Shown: positions 37,029 to 43,718 of the stretch, in pieces | How positions within the stretch are numbered: position 1 is the first letter of the stretch | Layout of the letters: every line of letters begins with the position of its first letter | IMG/VR virus record: IMGVR_UViG_3300021963_000141 | Span: 1-60,081 of that record | Reading direction: 5' to 3' (one strand) | Source: a virus | DNA: 60,081 bases | Notes under the pieces: model-generated | The model's database searches: none | What the model saw: only the letters and a program-made list of their open reading frames with translations | What the model was told of the DNA's origin: nothing | Translations under genes and position numbers: made by a program

Positions 37029-38042
37029 ATGGCATATATCTATTCAATTACCAACCTTGAGAATAGCAAACTCTATGTGGGAAAGACTACTCAACCCAAC
37101 CCATATGATAGATGGAAGCAACACTTACAGAACGCAAGAAGTAAGGATAATTTAGCAGAGAACAATTCAGTTCATTCTATGCCTATTGTTCGTGCCATAT
37201 GTAAATACGGAGCAGACAACTTTAAGTTTAGAGTATTGGAAGAATGTAGTGATGATGATGTTAATGAACGTGAAACCTTTTGGATAAACAAACTTGATAC
37301 TTGTGGTAAGAATGGGTATAACATTACGTTAGGTGGTGATGGTGTAAAGAAACCACGAAAGTATTGGGCAAATCATCCACATTCTAAAGCAGTGAGTTGT
37401 TATACATTAGAAGGTGAATGGGTTAGAGACTATGAGAGTGTGGGAATTGCTGCTGATAGTTGTGGAAATAAAAAGGGAAAAACTGGGATAATTGCTTGCA
37501 TTAAAGGTACGACATTTCAAGCACTTGGATATAGATGGGCGTGGAAAGGTGAAACTCCTAAAGTAATAGAGAAAAGAGTAAATGTTCGTGGTGTTGTATA
37601 TGGTATCAATCCAACATTAGGACGTAAAAAGATGTGGAAATCTATGGCAGATGCAGCAGAAGAAATACAAGGAAATCGTACAAATAATCACGCTATTCAT
37701 CACTCACTTAACAGTCCTGACAATAGCAAATTACAGGTAAAAGGTTGGTATTTCTTTAGATCAAAACCAACAGATTGGACACCAGCAACAAAAGCACATT
37801 CAATAGAACACTATAAAAAAATTGCTGCAATTAGCAATGAAAAGAGAAAGAAACCTGTCTATGGTGTGAGTATTAAAACCAATGAAATTGTGGAGTTTGG
37901 TAGTATGAGTGAGGCATCATTTTTTATTAAAGGTGAAGGTAACTATAGTGGAGTTGCTAATATCAAAAACAACATTCAACGTATAAACAATGGGCAAACT
38001 TGGTGCAATGCTTATGGTTATAGATGGTATGAAAAAGCATAA
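37029..38042 (+). CDS. GIY-YIG homing endonuclease on the opposite strand
   Basis: 337 aa. N-terminal nuclease domain: A-Y-I-Y-S-I-T-N (position of GIY), K-L-Y-V-G-K-T (position of YIG), R-W-K-Q-H catalytic Arg region and the conserved Glu in N-E-R-E-T-F-W-I near 79-86, then G-Y-N-I-T-L-G-G. The C-terminal half has NUMOD-like DNA-binding repeats (K-A-V-S-C-Y-T-L-E-G; K-P-V-Y-G-V-S-I-K-T-N-E), each ending G-Y-R-W. Free-standing mobile gene; its reversed orientation and flanking terminator support insertion between units. Confidence 0.92.
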   Translation: MAYIYSITNLENSKLYVGKTTQPNPYDRWKQHLQNARSKDNLAENNSVHSMPIVRAICKYGADNFKFRVLEECSDDDVNERETFWINKLDTCGKNGYNITLGGDGVKKPRKYWANHPHSKAVSCYTLEGEWVRDYESVGIAADSCGNKKGKTGIIACIKGTTFQALGYRWAWKGETPKVIEKRVNVRGVVYGINPTLGRKKMWKSMADAAEEIQGNRTNNHAIHHSLNSPDNSKLQVKGWYFFRSKPTDWTPATKAHSIEHYKKIAAISNEKRKKPVYGVSIKTNEIVEFGSMSEASFFIKGEGNYSGVANIKNNIQRINNGQTWCNAYGYRWYEKA

Positions 38043-38045
38043 AAA

Positions 38046-38063
38046 AGAGGGTATAATCCCTCT
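38046..38063 (-). terminator. terminator between converging genes
   Basis: Six-bp stem AGAGGG / CCCTCT with loop TATAAT. On the minus strand TTTTTT follows, ending the unit of repeat copy 2. On the plus strand it directly follows the GIY-YIG stop and is followed by CTCTTTATT, so it may serve both. Confidence 0.85.
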
Positions 38064-38067
38064 CTCT

Positions 38068-38193
38068 TTATTGATTCTCAGTAGCAAAAGTTTCGATTCC
38101 GTTGATTGCTCGATTGCCTAGATTTGCAATCCCATTGAATCCTACTGTTGAAAGAATGATACCAGTGATAACTCCAATCAGAAACTTAGACAT
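38068..38193 (-). CDS. 41-aa membrane protein
   Basis: M-S-K-F-L-I-G-V-I-T-G-I-I-L-S-T-V-G-F start gives a single N-terminal hydrophobic helix; the tail is polar. Overlaps the upstream gene (TAATG). Similar tiny proteins occur in cyanomyophages in my recollection. Last gene before a terminator. Confidence 0.7.
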   Translation of the reverse strand: MSKFLIGVITGIILSTVGFNGIANLGNRAINGIETFATENQ

Positions 38194-38321
38194 TAGATAA
38201 GGTGTGCAGGTGATCCACAAGACTTATAGAAATCAACCATTCTTTTTGCCTCTTCAAGTGTACTGAATGATTGAGTTCTCCACTGTTGTTGATAAGGAGT
38301 GAAGTAGCGAATCGTGAACAT
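38193..38321 (-). CDS. 42-aa hypothetical protein
   Basis: M-F-T-I-R-Y-F-T-P-Y start, E-E-A-K-R-M-V-D-F-Y helix, ends P-A-H-L-I. Start one nt past the previous stop and TAATG overlap with the next gene show tight packing. Not recognised. Confidence 0.65.
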   Translation of the reverse strand: MFTIRYFTPYQQQWRTQSFSTLEEAKRMVDFYKSCGSPAHLI

Positions 38322-38322
38322 T

Positions 38323-38520
38323 TCAGTTATCAAGTTGGTAAACAGTTTGAGTCAGTTTGTCTAGAAGTTCAGGAGTGAAAAGTTCAACAATCGGTTTCGG
38401 TTCTTCATCATCATTGCAATCATAATACAGTTGACATTCATACTCCCAAGCAAGATCTTCATCTAGAGTCATCAGATTCTCTAGTTGTTGTTCAATAGAG
38501 CGAATGAGTTGTTGATTCAT
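38323..38520 (-). CDS. 65-aa acidic hypothetical protein
   Basis: M-N-Q-Q-L-I-R-S-I-E-Q-Q-L-E-N-L start, then D-C-N-D-D-E-E-P-K-P. Helical, acidic, soluble. Two nt from the upstream gene, within the repeat-2 unit. Confidence 0.65.
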   Translation of the reverse strand: MNQQLIRSIEQQLENLMTLDEDLAWEYECQLYYDCNDDEEPKPIVELFTPELLDKLTQTVYQLDN

Positions 38521-38522
38521 AA

Positions 38523-38726
38523 TCAGGCAGCGATTGCAGATTCCATACGAACTGTTTTTGTATCAATCAAAGCATAGTCATAGTCACCTTCTTCAAGTTT
38601 TTGAGCATATGCTTCTGCAGCAGATTTGCAATCAAACAAACACAGGGAATCAAAGTGCTCGCCTTCATAATTCCAACCGCCAATCACAGCGTAAACTTTC
38701 ATCTGGGAGAATTGTGCAGTGGTCAT
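38523..38726 (-). CDS. 67-aa hypothetical protein starting inside repeat copy 2
   Basis: The ATG (38724-38726) lies at the edge of repeat copy 2. Met9 (M-K-V-Y-A-V-I-G-G-W) is an equally attractive start if the repeat is a promoter. The body has a Y-A-V-I-G-G-W strand, an A-A-E-A-Y-A-Q-K-L helix and D-Y-A-L-I. Not recognised. Confidence 0.65.
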   Translation of the reverse strand: MTTAQFSQMKVYAVIGGWNYEGEHFDSLCLFDCKSAAEAYAQKLEEGDYDYALIDTKTVRMESAIAA

Positions 38727-38761
38727 ACTACTAGGACACTTTGAAGGTGAGTAACTTTAAT
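38725..38761 (-). repeat. 37-bp intergenic element, copy 2
   Basis: Matches the commonest variant (AGGACA, TTTGAAGG). It abuts the stop of 38762-39085 and includes the ATG of 38523-38726. Confidence 0.95.
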
Positions 38762-39085
38762 TCAGCGAAGAATCATACCTTCAGTGAATGGAATTGGGGC
38801 ATTGTTGTCTGCATCAATGATAACCCATTCGAAGTTCTTTTGAAAGATTCTTGCACCATTTGCGTGCTCTGAAAGAATAGCATTGAGACGCGATTTGGTA
38901 GTTACAGTTTGATACCCACAGTGATAAAGTTCAATAAAAGTATCACCTACAGTTGCAATATGATTCCCGTGCAGATACACATAAGAGGCATCTCTTTCAG
39001 GAGAATAGAGAACCTCAGTGTTGTCATTCTTCCAATCCTTACAGTTAAGAATGGCGGTGTTCATTTGCTTTTCGATGATACGCAT
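38762..39085 (-). CDS. 107-aa hypothetical protein
   Basis: Two candidate starts: Met1 (M-R-I-I-E-K-Q) and Met8 (M-N-T-A-I-L-N-C-K-D-W); the second gives 100 aa. Contains D-A-S-Y-V-Y-L-H-G-N-H-I-A-T-V and E-W-V-I-I-D-A-D. Single-gene unit bounded by repeats 2 and 3. Unknown function; the small compact fold and position suggest an accessory host-takeover gene. Confidence 0.65.
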   Translation of the reverse strand: MRIIEKQMNTAILNCKDWKNDNTEVLYSPERDASYVYLHGNHIATVGDTFIELYHCGYQTVTTKSRLNAILSEHANGARIFQKNFEWVIIDADNNAPIPFTEGMILR

Positions 39086-39104
39086 TGTCAGAAGTGCAGT
39101 GGTG

Positions 39105-39141
39105 ATACTACTAAGACGCTTTGGAGGTGAGTAACTTTAAT
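39105..39141 (-). repeat. 37-bp intergenic element, copy 3
   Basis: AAGACG and TTTGGAGG variant; 19 nt upstream of the 39085 start. The minus strand here reads TCACCTCC. Confidence 0.95.
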
Positions 39142-39153
39142 TGTCGTAGAGTT

Positions 39154-39489
39154 TCAGTTACGCATCAGTGAAAGATACCCATCCTCAGAGAGACAATCCT
39201 CAGAGAGTTGCACATTACGAGCACAGGCAATCGCATCAGCAAAGACATCAAACTTCCCAAAGGTTTTCTGTGTTCCACACCAGCAACCTTTGTATTCGTA
39301 AATCATTGCTTCGACAGAGAATACATCCTCCATTGTGTTAGAATCTACACTGTGCTTGATGTAAACTTTTCCGTCATTTCGGGTGTACTTATCAAACATC
39401 GAGGACTTGAAAGTACGCTTGAAATCAGTTACAAACTCAGCAGTGAGATCAGTATTCTGAGCGAAGAGATTTACGAAGTGAGCAGTCAT
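39154..39489 (-). CDS. 111-aa hypothetical protein
   Basis: M-T-A-H-F-V-N-L-F-A-Q-N start; Y-K-G-C-W-C-G-T-Q-K-T-F and C-A-R-N-V-Q-L segments. Single-gene unit between repeats 3 and 4. No family recognised. Confidence 0.65.
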   Translation of the reverse strand: MTAHFVNLFAQNTDLTAEFVTDFKRTFKSSMFDKYTRNDGKVYIKHSVDSNTMEDVFSVEAMIYEYKGCWCGTQKTFGKFDVFADAIACARNVQLSEDCLSEDGYLSLMRN

Positions 39490-39505
39490 TTGAAGTTCAG
39501 TGGTG

Positions 39506-39542
39506 ATACTACTAAGACACTTTGAAGGTGAGTAACTTTAAT
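39506..39542 (-). repeat. 37-bp intergenic element, copy 4
   Basis: AAGACA, TTTGAAGG variant. Its terminal TTAAT block supplies the TAA stop of 39538-39678. Confidence 0.95.
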
Positions 39543-39678
39543 TCGGCGTTACATATGGTCCTTCAACTTCACAAAACTCTAGAAGAAAGTAATCAATACT
39601 AACACCAAGTTCATCTGCAAACTGTAGATTTTCTTGGTATTGCTCTTGTGAAAGAATATAGAACTCAGTCTCAATCAT
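39538..39678 (-). CDS. 46-aa acidic small protein, stop codon inside repeat 4
   Basis: Read directly: M-I-E-T-E-F-Y-I-L-S-Q-E start, Y-F-L-L-E-F-C-E-V-E-G, ends V-T-P-N. The stop TAA is part of the repeat. Overlaps the upstream 49-aa gene by 8 nt. A GGAGG site lies about 12 nt upstream of the ATG. Unknown function. Confidence 0.6.
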   Translation of the reverse strand: MIETEFYILSQEQYQENLQFADELGVSIDYFLLEFCEVEGPYVTPN

Positions 39679-39820
39679 TGTCGATTTGTCCTCCTTTCAG
39701 TTCAACATTGTCCAGTACAGTAACAACTTGTTGTGTTGGAGTTAGATACTCAATTTGCAATACATTCGGTGCAATCTCACTTGAACCGATGATTGTAGAT
39801 GCTAACAGGATTTCAAGCAT
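39671..39820 (-). CDS. 49-aa hypothetical protein
   Basis: M-L-E-I-L-L-A-S-T-I-I-G-S start (weak hydrophobic N-terminus), Y-L-T-P-T-Q-Q-V-V-T-V, ends Q-I-D-N-D. Its 3' end contains the ribosome-binding site and start of the next gene. Not recognised. Confidence 0.55.
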   Translation of the reverse strand: MLEILLASTIIGSSEIAPNVLQIEYLTPTQQVVTVLDNVELKGGQIDND

Positions 39821-39875
39821 AATCAGTGGTGAAAGTAATAACGAAGAACGACAGATGTGAACAAAGAAAAACTAA

Positions 39876-40070
39876 TCATTGGACAACATCATAGGCAAGA
39901 GATTTAATACACCAACCAGTGTTGTTTGTAATTGTATCAGTCAATTCTTCCTCAGAAGGTGAAGTCCAGAGGCAAGACATTGTATCCTGAATGATTACAT
40001 CTTTCTCCTCTTGAGTGAGATCTTCATAGTCGAAATCAAACTCAATTTCAGTTACTTTGTAATAGTTCAT
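39876..40070 (-). CDS. 64-aa acidic hypothetical protein
   Basis: M-N-Y-Y-K-V-T-E-I-E-F-D-F-D-Y-E-D-L start, W-C-I-K-S-L-A-Y-D-V-V-Q end. Very acidic. Lies in the repeat-5 unit. Acidic small proteins of this type can be DNA mimics or polymerase/nuclease inhibitors, but nothing specific is visible. Confidence 0.65.
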   Translation of the reverse strand: MNYYKVTEIEFDFDYEDLTQEEKDVIIQDTMSCLWTSPSEEELTDTITNNTGWCIKSLAYDVVQ

Positions 40071-40074
40071 TGTG

Positions 40075-40158
40075 TTAGTTTTTGTTCAGGTGATTGAGAA
40101 GAAGAATGTGTCCTGCACCTAAAGTATAAGCAACAAGAACAAGAATACCAGTTACCAT
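40075..40158 (-). CDS. 27-aa putative membrane peptide
   Basis: M-V-T-G-I-L-V-L-V-A-Y-T-L-G start, one hydrophobic helix, then H-L-N-K-N. Fits exactly between its neighbours with no space lost, which is the main reason to believe it. Very short, so moderate confidence. Confidence 0.45.
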   Translation of the reverse strand: MVTGILVLVAYTLGAGHILLLNHLNKN

Positions 40159-40160
40159 TG

Positions 40161-40343
40161 TCAGTTACCAAAGAAAGAATTAAACTCATCTGCAATCTGA
40201 TCAATCAGTTCATCAGTTGCATCAAGGTCAAAGAGACAACAAACAAAATCTACACAATCATTCAAATCTGTGTGATTGTTGCACATAAACTCCAGAAGTG
40301 CAGGAGTGATGTCGGTTTGGAAGTCAGGAGAAGTGTTGTTCAT
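40161..40343 (-). CDS. 60-aa acidic Cys-containing protein starting inside repeat 5
   Basis: M-N-N-T-S-P-D-F-Q-T start; C-V-D-F-V-C-C-L-F-D-L-D helix; ends N-S-F-F-G-N. First gene of the five-gene repeat-5 unit. Its ATG is the edge of the repeat. Confidence 0.65.
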   Translation of the reverse strand: MNNTSPDFQTDITPALLEFMCNNHTDLNDCVDFVCCLFDLDATDELIDQIADEFNSFFGN

Positions 40344-40378
40344 ACTACTAGGACACTTTGAAGGTGAGTAACTTTAAT
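40342..40378 (-). repeat. 37-bp intergenic element, copy 5
   Basis: Commonest variant. Supplies the stop of 40374-40712 on one side and part of the ATG of 40161-40343 on the other. Confidence 0.95.
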
Positions 40379-40712
40379 TGCCCAGACAATACTTGACAAA
40401 TAGTGTGTGCTCTAGTTCGTGTGCTTCTCGCTCACGCTCTTCATCATCAAACAACCCGCGAAGAGTTTGTGTAACGTGAACCAACTCGTGTAGCAGGGTG
40501 ATAATATAATCGGACACGCTCAAATCGTTGTGAATTGAAATCAGAAACTCATCATCGTCTGATTGTTCACACCAACCAAATACACCATCATCAACTAGAT
40601 TTGTGTGAAAGACTTCAACATTCACATTCACCAAATCAGTTTGTGATGCAAACCAGTCAAAGACTTGAGATGCTATTTGTTTCTTTTGTTTCGTGCCAGA
40701 AGTGTAAAGCAT
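40374..40712 (-). CDS. HELVH zinc metalloprotease-like protein
   Basis: 112 aa. L-L-H-E-L-V-H-V-T-Q near residues 73-82 is an H-E-x-x-H zinc site with the catalytic Glu; a downstream acidic/His helix (R-E-R-E-A-H-E-L-E-H near 93-102) can supply the third ligand. The order resembles SprT/ImmA-like minimal metallopeptidases. Single-gene unit between repeats 5 and 6. Target unknown; an early protease against host or defence proteins is a plausible but untested role. Confidence 0.7.
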   Translation of the reverse strand: MLYTSGTKQKKQIASQVFDWFASQTDLVNVNVEVFHTNLVDDGVFGWCEQSDDDEFLISIHNDLSVSDYIITLLHELVHVTQTLRGLFDDEEREREAHELEHTLFVKYCLGN

Positions 40713-40727
40713 CGTCAGTCAGGGGTG

Positions 40728-40764
40728 ATACTACTAGAACGCTTTAGAGGTGAGTAACTTTAAT
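40728..40764 (-). repeat. 37-bp intergenic element, copy 6
   Basis: AGAACG, TTTAGAGG variant. Abuts the stop of the MutH-like gene; 15 nt upstream of the 40712 start. Confidence 0.95.
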
Positions 40765-41355
40765 TCAGAACAGATTGCGACCGAATTGACCACACAGATA
40801 GAACGCCATTCCTTTATCCTTAAGCGTCACACCTGCAAAACGGAGAGGAACATATGCACCGTTGGTTTTTGATGCTTTCGTGCGAATCTGCAGCAAACGA
40901 TTAGGTCCAGTGATAGTATTCAACTCGCTTTCTTCATCAAATGCACGACGAATCTTGCTGCAAATGAACTCATAATCCTCACGCAGTTCCTGATAGTGTT
41001 CGGGATGAGTTTCCTCATTCAGTACAACAGAACCCACATAATCGTTCTCACGGGTGAAACCAACATACACAGTTTGCTTCAGTTTCTGTCCAACCTTACT
41101 CTCATCAAATGACACTGCATCTTGAATGATTTCAGATAGACAATGCTTCAACTGTGTGGCAGCAATGCTTTCACCAACTGTAAAAGTCTTAATCTCACCA
41201 TCCTCCAGATCTTTCAGGTCGGAGGAGTTAGGAACTCCGAGCACGGTTTCTAACAGTTGCCCACGAGCACCTTTGTTCTTTCCAGGTTTCTCAAATACAC
41301 TGAAATCAGTTACTTTGAGTTTACCAAAAACCTCATTTACTGTAAGTTTCGTCAT
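40765..41355 (-). CDS. MutH/Sau3AI-like endonuclease
   Basis: 196 aa. The N-terminal region G-A-R-G-Q-L-L-E-T-V-L-G (Glu36) followed by D-L-K-D-L-E-D-G-E-I-K-T (Asp49, Glu54, Lys56) matches the E...D...E-x-K active-site order of the MutH/Sau3AI group, which cuts or nicks at GATC. The C-terminal half (F-I-C-S-K-I-R-R-A-F-D, then L-L-Q-I-R-T-K-A-S-K, then F-Y-L-C-G) fits the DNA-binding and C-terminal strands of that fold. Single-gene unit between repeats 6 and 7. A Dam-type methylase is encoded at 55002. Confidence 0.75.
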   Translation of the reverse strand: MTKLTVNEVFGKLKVTDFSVFEKPGKNKGARGQLLETVLGVPNSSDLKDLEDGEIKTFTVGESIAATQLKHCLSEIIQDAVSFDESKVGQKLKQTVYVGFTRENDYVGSVVLNEETHPEHYQELREDYEFICSKIRRAFDEESELNTITGPNRLLQIRTKASKTNGAYVPLRFAGVTLKDKGMAFYLCGQFGRNLF

Positions 41356-41369
41356 TGGATTGAGTGCTG

Positions 41370-41406
41370 ATACTACTAGGACACTTTAGAGGTGAGTAAC
41401 TTTAAT
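41370..41406 (-). repeat. 37-bp intergenic element, copy 7
   Basis: AGGACA, TTTAGAGG variant; 14 nt upstream of the MutH-like start and immediately after the stop of 41407-41631. Confidence 0.95.
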
Positions 41407-41631
41407 TCAACTCTCTTGTGTTACACTTTCCACCAAATCATTCACGAACTCTTCATCATAGAATTGACTAATCTCTTCGATTAGTTCATCAGGTGCAGAG
41501 CAAGTTGCACGGAGATTCTCTTCAATCGTATCACTTGCAAATTGTACCAAACTGTCGAGGTCCATACCATCAACAATCTGCTCAATGTAGAGTGCAAGCA
41601 GTTTATCGTATTGGTCTTGAGTAAGTTCCAT
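41407..41631 (-). CDS. 74-aa acidic hypothetical protein
   Basis: Start chosen at M-E-L-T-Q-D-Q-Y-D-K-L-L-A-L-Y; an upstream ATG at 41661 would add about 10 residues (S-L-P-N-P-N-T-K). Helical, strongly acidic (F-Y-D-E-E-F-V-N-D-L). Second gene of the repeat-8 unit. Not recognised. Confidence 0.65.
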   Translation of the reverse strand: MELTQDQYDKLLALYIEQIVDGMDLDSLVQFASDTIEENLRATCSAPDELIEEISQFYDEEFVNDLVESVTQES

Positions 41632-41664
41632 TTTTGTGTTTGGATTAGGAAGGGAAATCATCAA

Positions 41665-41835
41665 TCAGGAAACGACAGAGTAACAAGCAACGGAGGAAGG
41701 AATCCCACCTAGTTGTAAAGAACCGTTGCGGTCATCACAATACTCTTGGGCATCATCTTCAGAGTAGAAAGGTCCAATGTGCTCTGGAGAATCCAGAGCA
41801 TCAGAATCAAAACGGACGGTGAAAGTGTTGCTCAT
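41665..41835 (-). CDS. 56-aa hypothetical protein starting inside repeat 8
   Basis: Read directly: M-S-N-T-F-T-V-R-F-D-S-D-A-L start, Y-S-E-D-D-A-Q-E-Y-C-D-D, ends C-Y-S-V-V-S. There is no alternative internal Met, so here the ATG in the repeat is the likely true start. Confidence 0.6.
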   Translation of the reverse strand: MSNTFTVRFDSDALDSPEHIGPFYSEDDAQEYCDDRNGSLQLGGIPSSVACYSVVS

Positions 41836-41870
41836 ACTACTAGAACACTTTAGAGGTGAGTAACTTTAAT
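41834..41870 (-). repeat. 37-bp intergenic element, copy 8
   Basis: AGAACA, TTTAGAGG variant. Contains the first bases of the 41835 start codon and touches the TAA of 41870-42013. Confidence 0.95.
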
Positions 41871-42013
41871 TATTTGAAAGTTACGTTGACACCAACAATC
41901 TTTGCTGTAGGATTGCGTGCTTGTGCAGTCTCACGCGCATCTTTTGGAGAGTTAGCATACACTTCTTCTTTGAAGACTTTACCACCGACATACAGTTGGA
42001 CTTCGTATTTCAT
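41870..42013 (-). CDS. 47-aa small protein
   Basis: M-K-Y-E-V-Q-L-Y-V-G-G-K-V-F start, S-P-K-D-A-R-E-T-A-Q-A-R-N-P, ends V-N-V-T-F-K. Compact beta-alpha-beta pattern. Overlaps the upstream gene by 4 nt (ATGA). Unknown function. Confidence 0.65.
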   Translation of the reverse strand: MKYEVQLYVGGKVFKEEVYANSPKDARETAQARNPTAKIVGVNVTFK

Positions 42014-42201
42014 AGTGTTTGCCAGGGTTGTGCTTCTTTGATGTTAGAATTGAAAAACTTTTGAAGAATGGAACTAATCACAGGTTGCCATTCTTTATCT
42101 TTAATTAGGTCACGATTTTGTGCTTCAACAAGAAACTTAAGGATACAAGTCTCTTCATTGGCAGTGAACTTAACGCGAGTGAAAGTGTAACCGTCAGTCA
42201 T
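42010..42201 (-). CDS. 63-aa hypothetical protein
   Basis: ATG at 42199-42201 gives M-T-D-G-Y-T-F-T-R-V-K-F; a TTG three nt upstream is less likely. T-C-I-L-K-F-L-V-E-A helix and W-Q-P-V-I segment. Coupled to both neighbours by overlapping stop/start codons. Confidence 0.65.
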   Translation of the reverse strand: MTDGYTFTRVKFTANEETCILKFLVEAQNRDLIKDKEWQPVISSILQKFFNSNIKEAQPWQTL

Positions 42202-42359
42202 CAATCGTCTCCAAAGTTGTTAGCAAGAAAGTCCTCAAGTTCATTGAGTTTGGATTCACTTAGATTCCAAACATATTCGCTGATTACTGTATCAAACAAA
42301 TCAGCATCTTCACGGCATTTCTCTTTGAGAAACCACTCAAGTTCAGTGCGGTTAATCAT
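42201..42359 (-). CDS. 52-aa acidic hypothetical protein
   Basis: M-I-N-R-T-E-L-E-W-F-L-K-E-K start, helical throughout, ends F-L-A-N-N-F-G-D-D. The TGATG overlap with the next gene indicates coupling. Not recognised. Confidence 0.6.
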   Translation of the reverse strand: MINRTELEWFLKEKCREDADLFDTVISEYVWNLSESKLNELEDFLANNFGDD

Positions 42360-42361
42360 AA

Positions 42362-42529
42362 TCAAACAGGGGTAACTTCAACAGAACGAATAAGATTTGT
42401 GCGATCTTGTGCTAGATAATCATCAGCGATTTTACCACAAGATGAACGAGATTGGATAATCTTTTCCTCATAAAGGTTCTCATCTTCATCAGGAACCCAA
42501 TACTCAATCAGCATACGATAGGTTTTCAT
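42362..42529 (-). CDS. 55-aa small protein
   Basis: M-K-T-Y-R-M-L-I-E-Y-W-V-P-D-E-D-E start, similar in style to the 54016 gene (I-V-D-Y-W-V-P-F); R-T-N-L-I-R-S-V-E-V end. It overlaps the upstream gene by one base. Confidence 0.65.
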   Translation of the reverse strand: MKTYRMLIEYWVPDEDENLYEEKIIQSRSSCGKIADDYLAQDRTNLIRSVEVTPV

Positions 42530-42780
42530 CAGAAGTGTGCCTCAGAGTAGTCAAGAACTTCGCTGTACTTAGCGATACCATCATAGCAACGCTTTGCCAT
42601 TTCAGAATCACCTTCAGCAACGTAACCTTTCAGAAACTCGAAGCAGTATTTGATACGCAGTTCGGGTGCAACTGCAGCGAGTTGTTGTTGCTTACGTTGC
42701 TGATAATTTGCGTTGTATGCAAACATTTCACGATCTTCGAGAGAGATGTTGTGAAACTTGCGGTCGGTAGTGTTGGTCAT
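42529..42780 (-). CDS. 83-aa hypothetical protein starting inside repeat 9
   Basis: M-T-N-T-T-D-R-K-F-H-N-I-S-L-E-D-R start, Q-Q-R-K-Q-Q-Q-L-A-A-V helix, C-Y-D-G-I-A-K-Y-S-E-V end region. First gene of a five-gene coupled unit (42780 to 41870). Unknown function. Confidence 0.65.
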   Translation of the reverse strand: MTNTTDRKFHNISLEDREMFAYNANYQQRKQQQLAAVAPELRIKYCFEFLKGYVAEGDSEMAKRCYDGIAKYSEVLDYSEAHF

Positions 42781-42815
42781 ACTACTAGGACACTTTGAAG
42801 GTGAGTAACTTTAAT
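42779..42815 (-). repeat. 37-bp intergenic element, copy 9
   Basis: Commonest variant; heads the longest coupled unit of the dense part of the array (five genes). Confidence 0.95.
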
Positions 42816-42821
42816 TACTTG

Positions 42822-43076
42822 TCACCACGTTCCTCTTTGGATGTGGATTTTGCGAATCTCCTGATAAATGAACTGACGAAGTTTAGGGTCGGTAGTGTTA
42901 TCAAAAGCATAATAAAGACGATTTAGATACTCATCCTGTGTGGAACCTATGTTACCATCACCACCGATGTCATTGAGTGAAGAACCTGCTCTAGACTTTG
43001 GGCGTCCGAAGTTACCTGTTACATTGCCCGATGTTCTCAACTTCGGGCGAATCTTTGAGAGATTAGAGTAAGTCAT
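42822..43076 (-). CDS. 84-aa Gly/Ser-rich basic protein
   Basis: M-T-Y-S-N-L-S-K-I-R-P-K-L-R start, a flexible Gly/Ser/Asn middle (G-N-V-T-G-N-F-G-R-P-K), then a helical C-terminus (K-L-R-Q-F-I-Y-Q-E-I-R-K-I). May bind nucleic acid; not recognised. Confidence 0.65.
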   Translation of the reverse strand: MTYSNLSKIRPKLRTSGNVTGNFGRPKSRAGSSLNDIGGDGNIGSTQDEYLNRLYYAFDNTTDPKLRQFIYQEIRKIHIQRGTW

Positions 43077-43249
43077 TCTTCATCCTCATCATAAGGGAAC
43101 ATTTCGTCGTATTCTTCGTCAGTTAGAGTAAGATACTGAACATCAGCATTTCTATGCTCTTCAGCATACATTAACTGATAATGTGCGAAGTTTGAGGGAC
43201 TGGTGCTAGCATATTCTAGCAGACCATCGACAAAACAAAGGTAGTTCAT
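43073..43249 (-). CDS. 58-aa acidic hypothetical protein
   Basis: Start at ATG 43249, two nt after the previous stop, gives M-N-Y-L-C-F-V-D-G-L-L-E-Y; the longer frame upstream would overlap the previous gene. Very acidic end (M-F-P-Y-D-E-D-E-E). ATGA overlap with the next gene. Confidence 0.65.
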   Translation of the reverse strand: MNYLCFVDGLLEYASTSPSNFAHYQLMYAEEHRNADVQYLTLTDEEYDEMFPYDEDEE

Positions 43250-43251
43250 AA

Positions 43252-43683
43252 TCAACGAGCATACAAATACCCCCCGCTCCAATCTGCATTTTCCAGCAGA
43301 TACTCACGATCTTTAATCAATCGCAGGTCATAACGTACACCTTTCGCAGGAGATTTCCAAGTGGCAGACTTATATACTTCGCCAGTGTTCTTGTCAATGA
43401 AACAATGAACACTGCGGGAACCGCCACCATTCACAAAGATAACTTTGTGATACTTTTTACCAGTTTCTACCTGATAATCAATCGGGCAAATACCAAACTT
43501 AAGTTCATCAATACAACGCTGATGATACTCTTGAGTGTCAGCATCATTCACGAACTTTTGATGACCGCGAATAGAATACTGAATGTAGTTTTGCTTGAGT
43601 GCTTCAATCAGCAGCAGAGTGTTCTTATACACATTCTCTGCGATGGTTTGCTTTGCTTGTGCTTGCATTGTAGTGTTGCTCAT
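43252..43683 (-). CDS. 143-aa hypothetical protein starting inside repeat 10
   Basis: M-S-N-T-T-M-Q-A-Q-A-K-Q-T-I start (Met6 is an alternative). Helical N-terminal third, then a beta-rich part with C-P-I-D-Y-Q-V-E-T-G-K-K-Y-H-K-V-I and G-G-G-S-R-S-V-H-C-F-I-D-K. I recall similar short proteins in phage and plasmid accessory regions but no function. Confidence 0.7.
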   Translation of the reverse strand: MSNTTMQAQAKQTIAENVYKNTLLLIEALKQNYIQYSIRGHQKFVNDADTQEYHQRCIDELKFGICPIDYQVETGKKYHKVIFVNGGGSRSVHCFIDKNTGEVYKSATWKSPAKGVRYDLRLIKDREYLLENADWSGGYLYAR

Positions 43684-43718
43684 ACTACTGGGACACTTTG
43701 AAGGTGAGTAATTTTAAT
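43682..43718 (-). repeat. 37-bp intergenic element, copy 10
   Basis: The only copy with a change in the most conserved block (GTGAGTAATTTT) and with GGGACA; both edges touch coding sequence. Confidence 0.95.
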
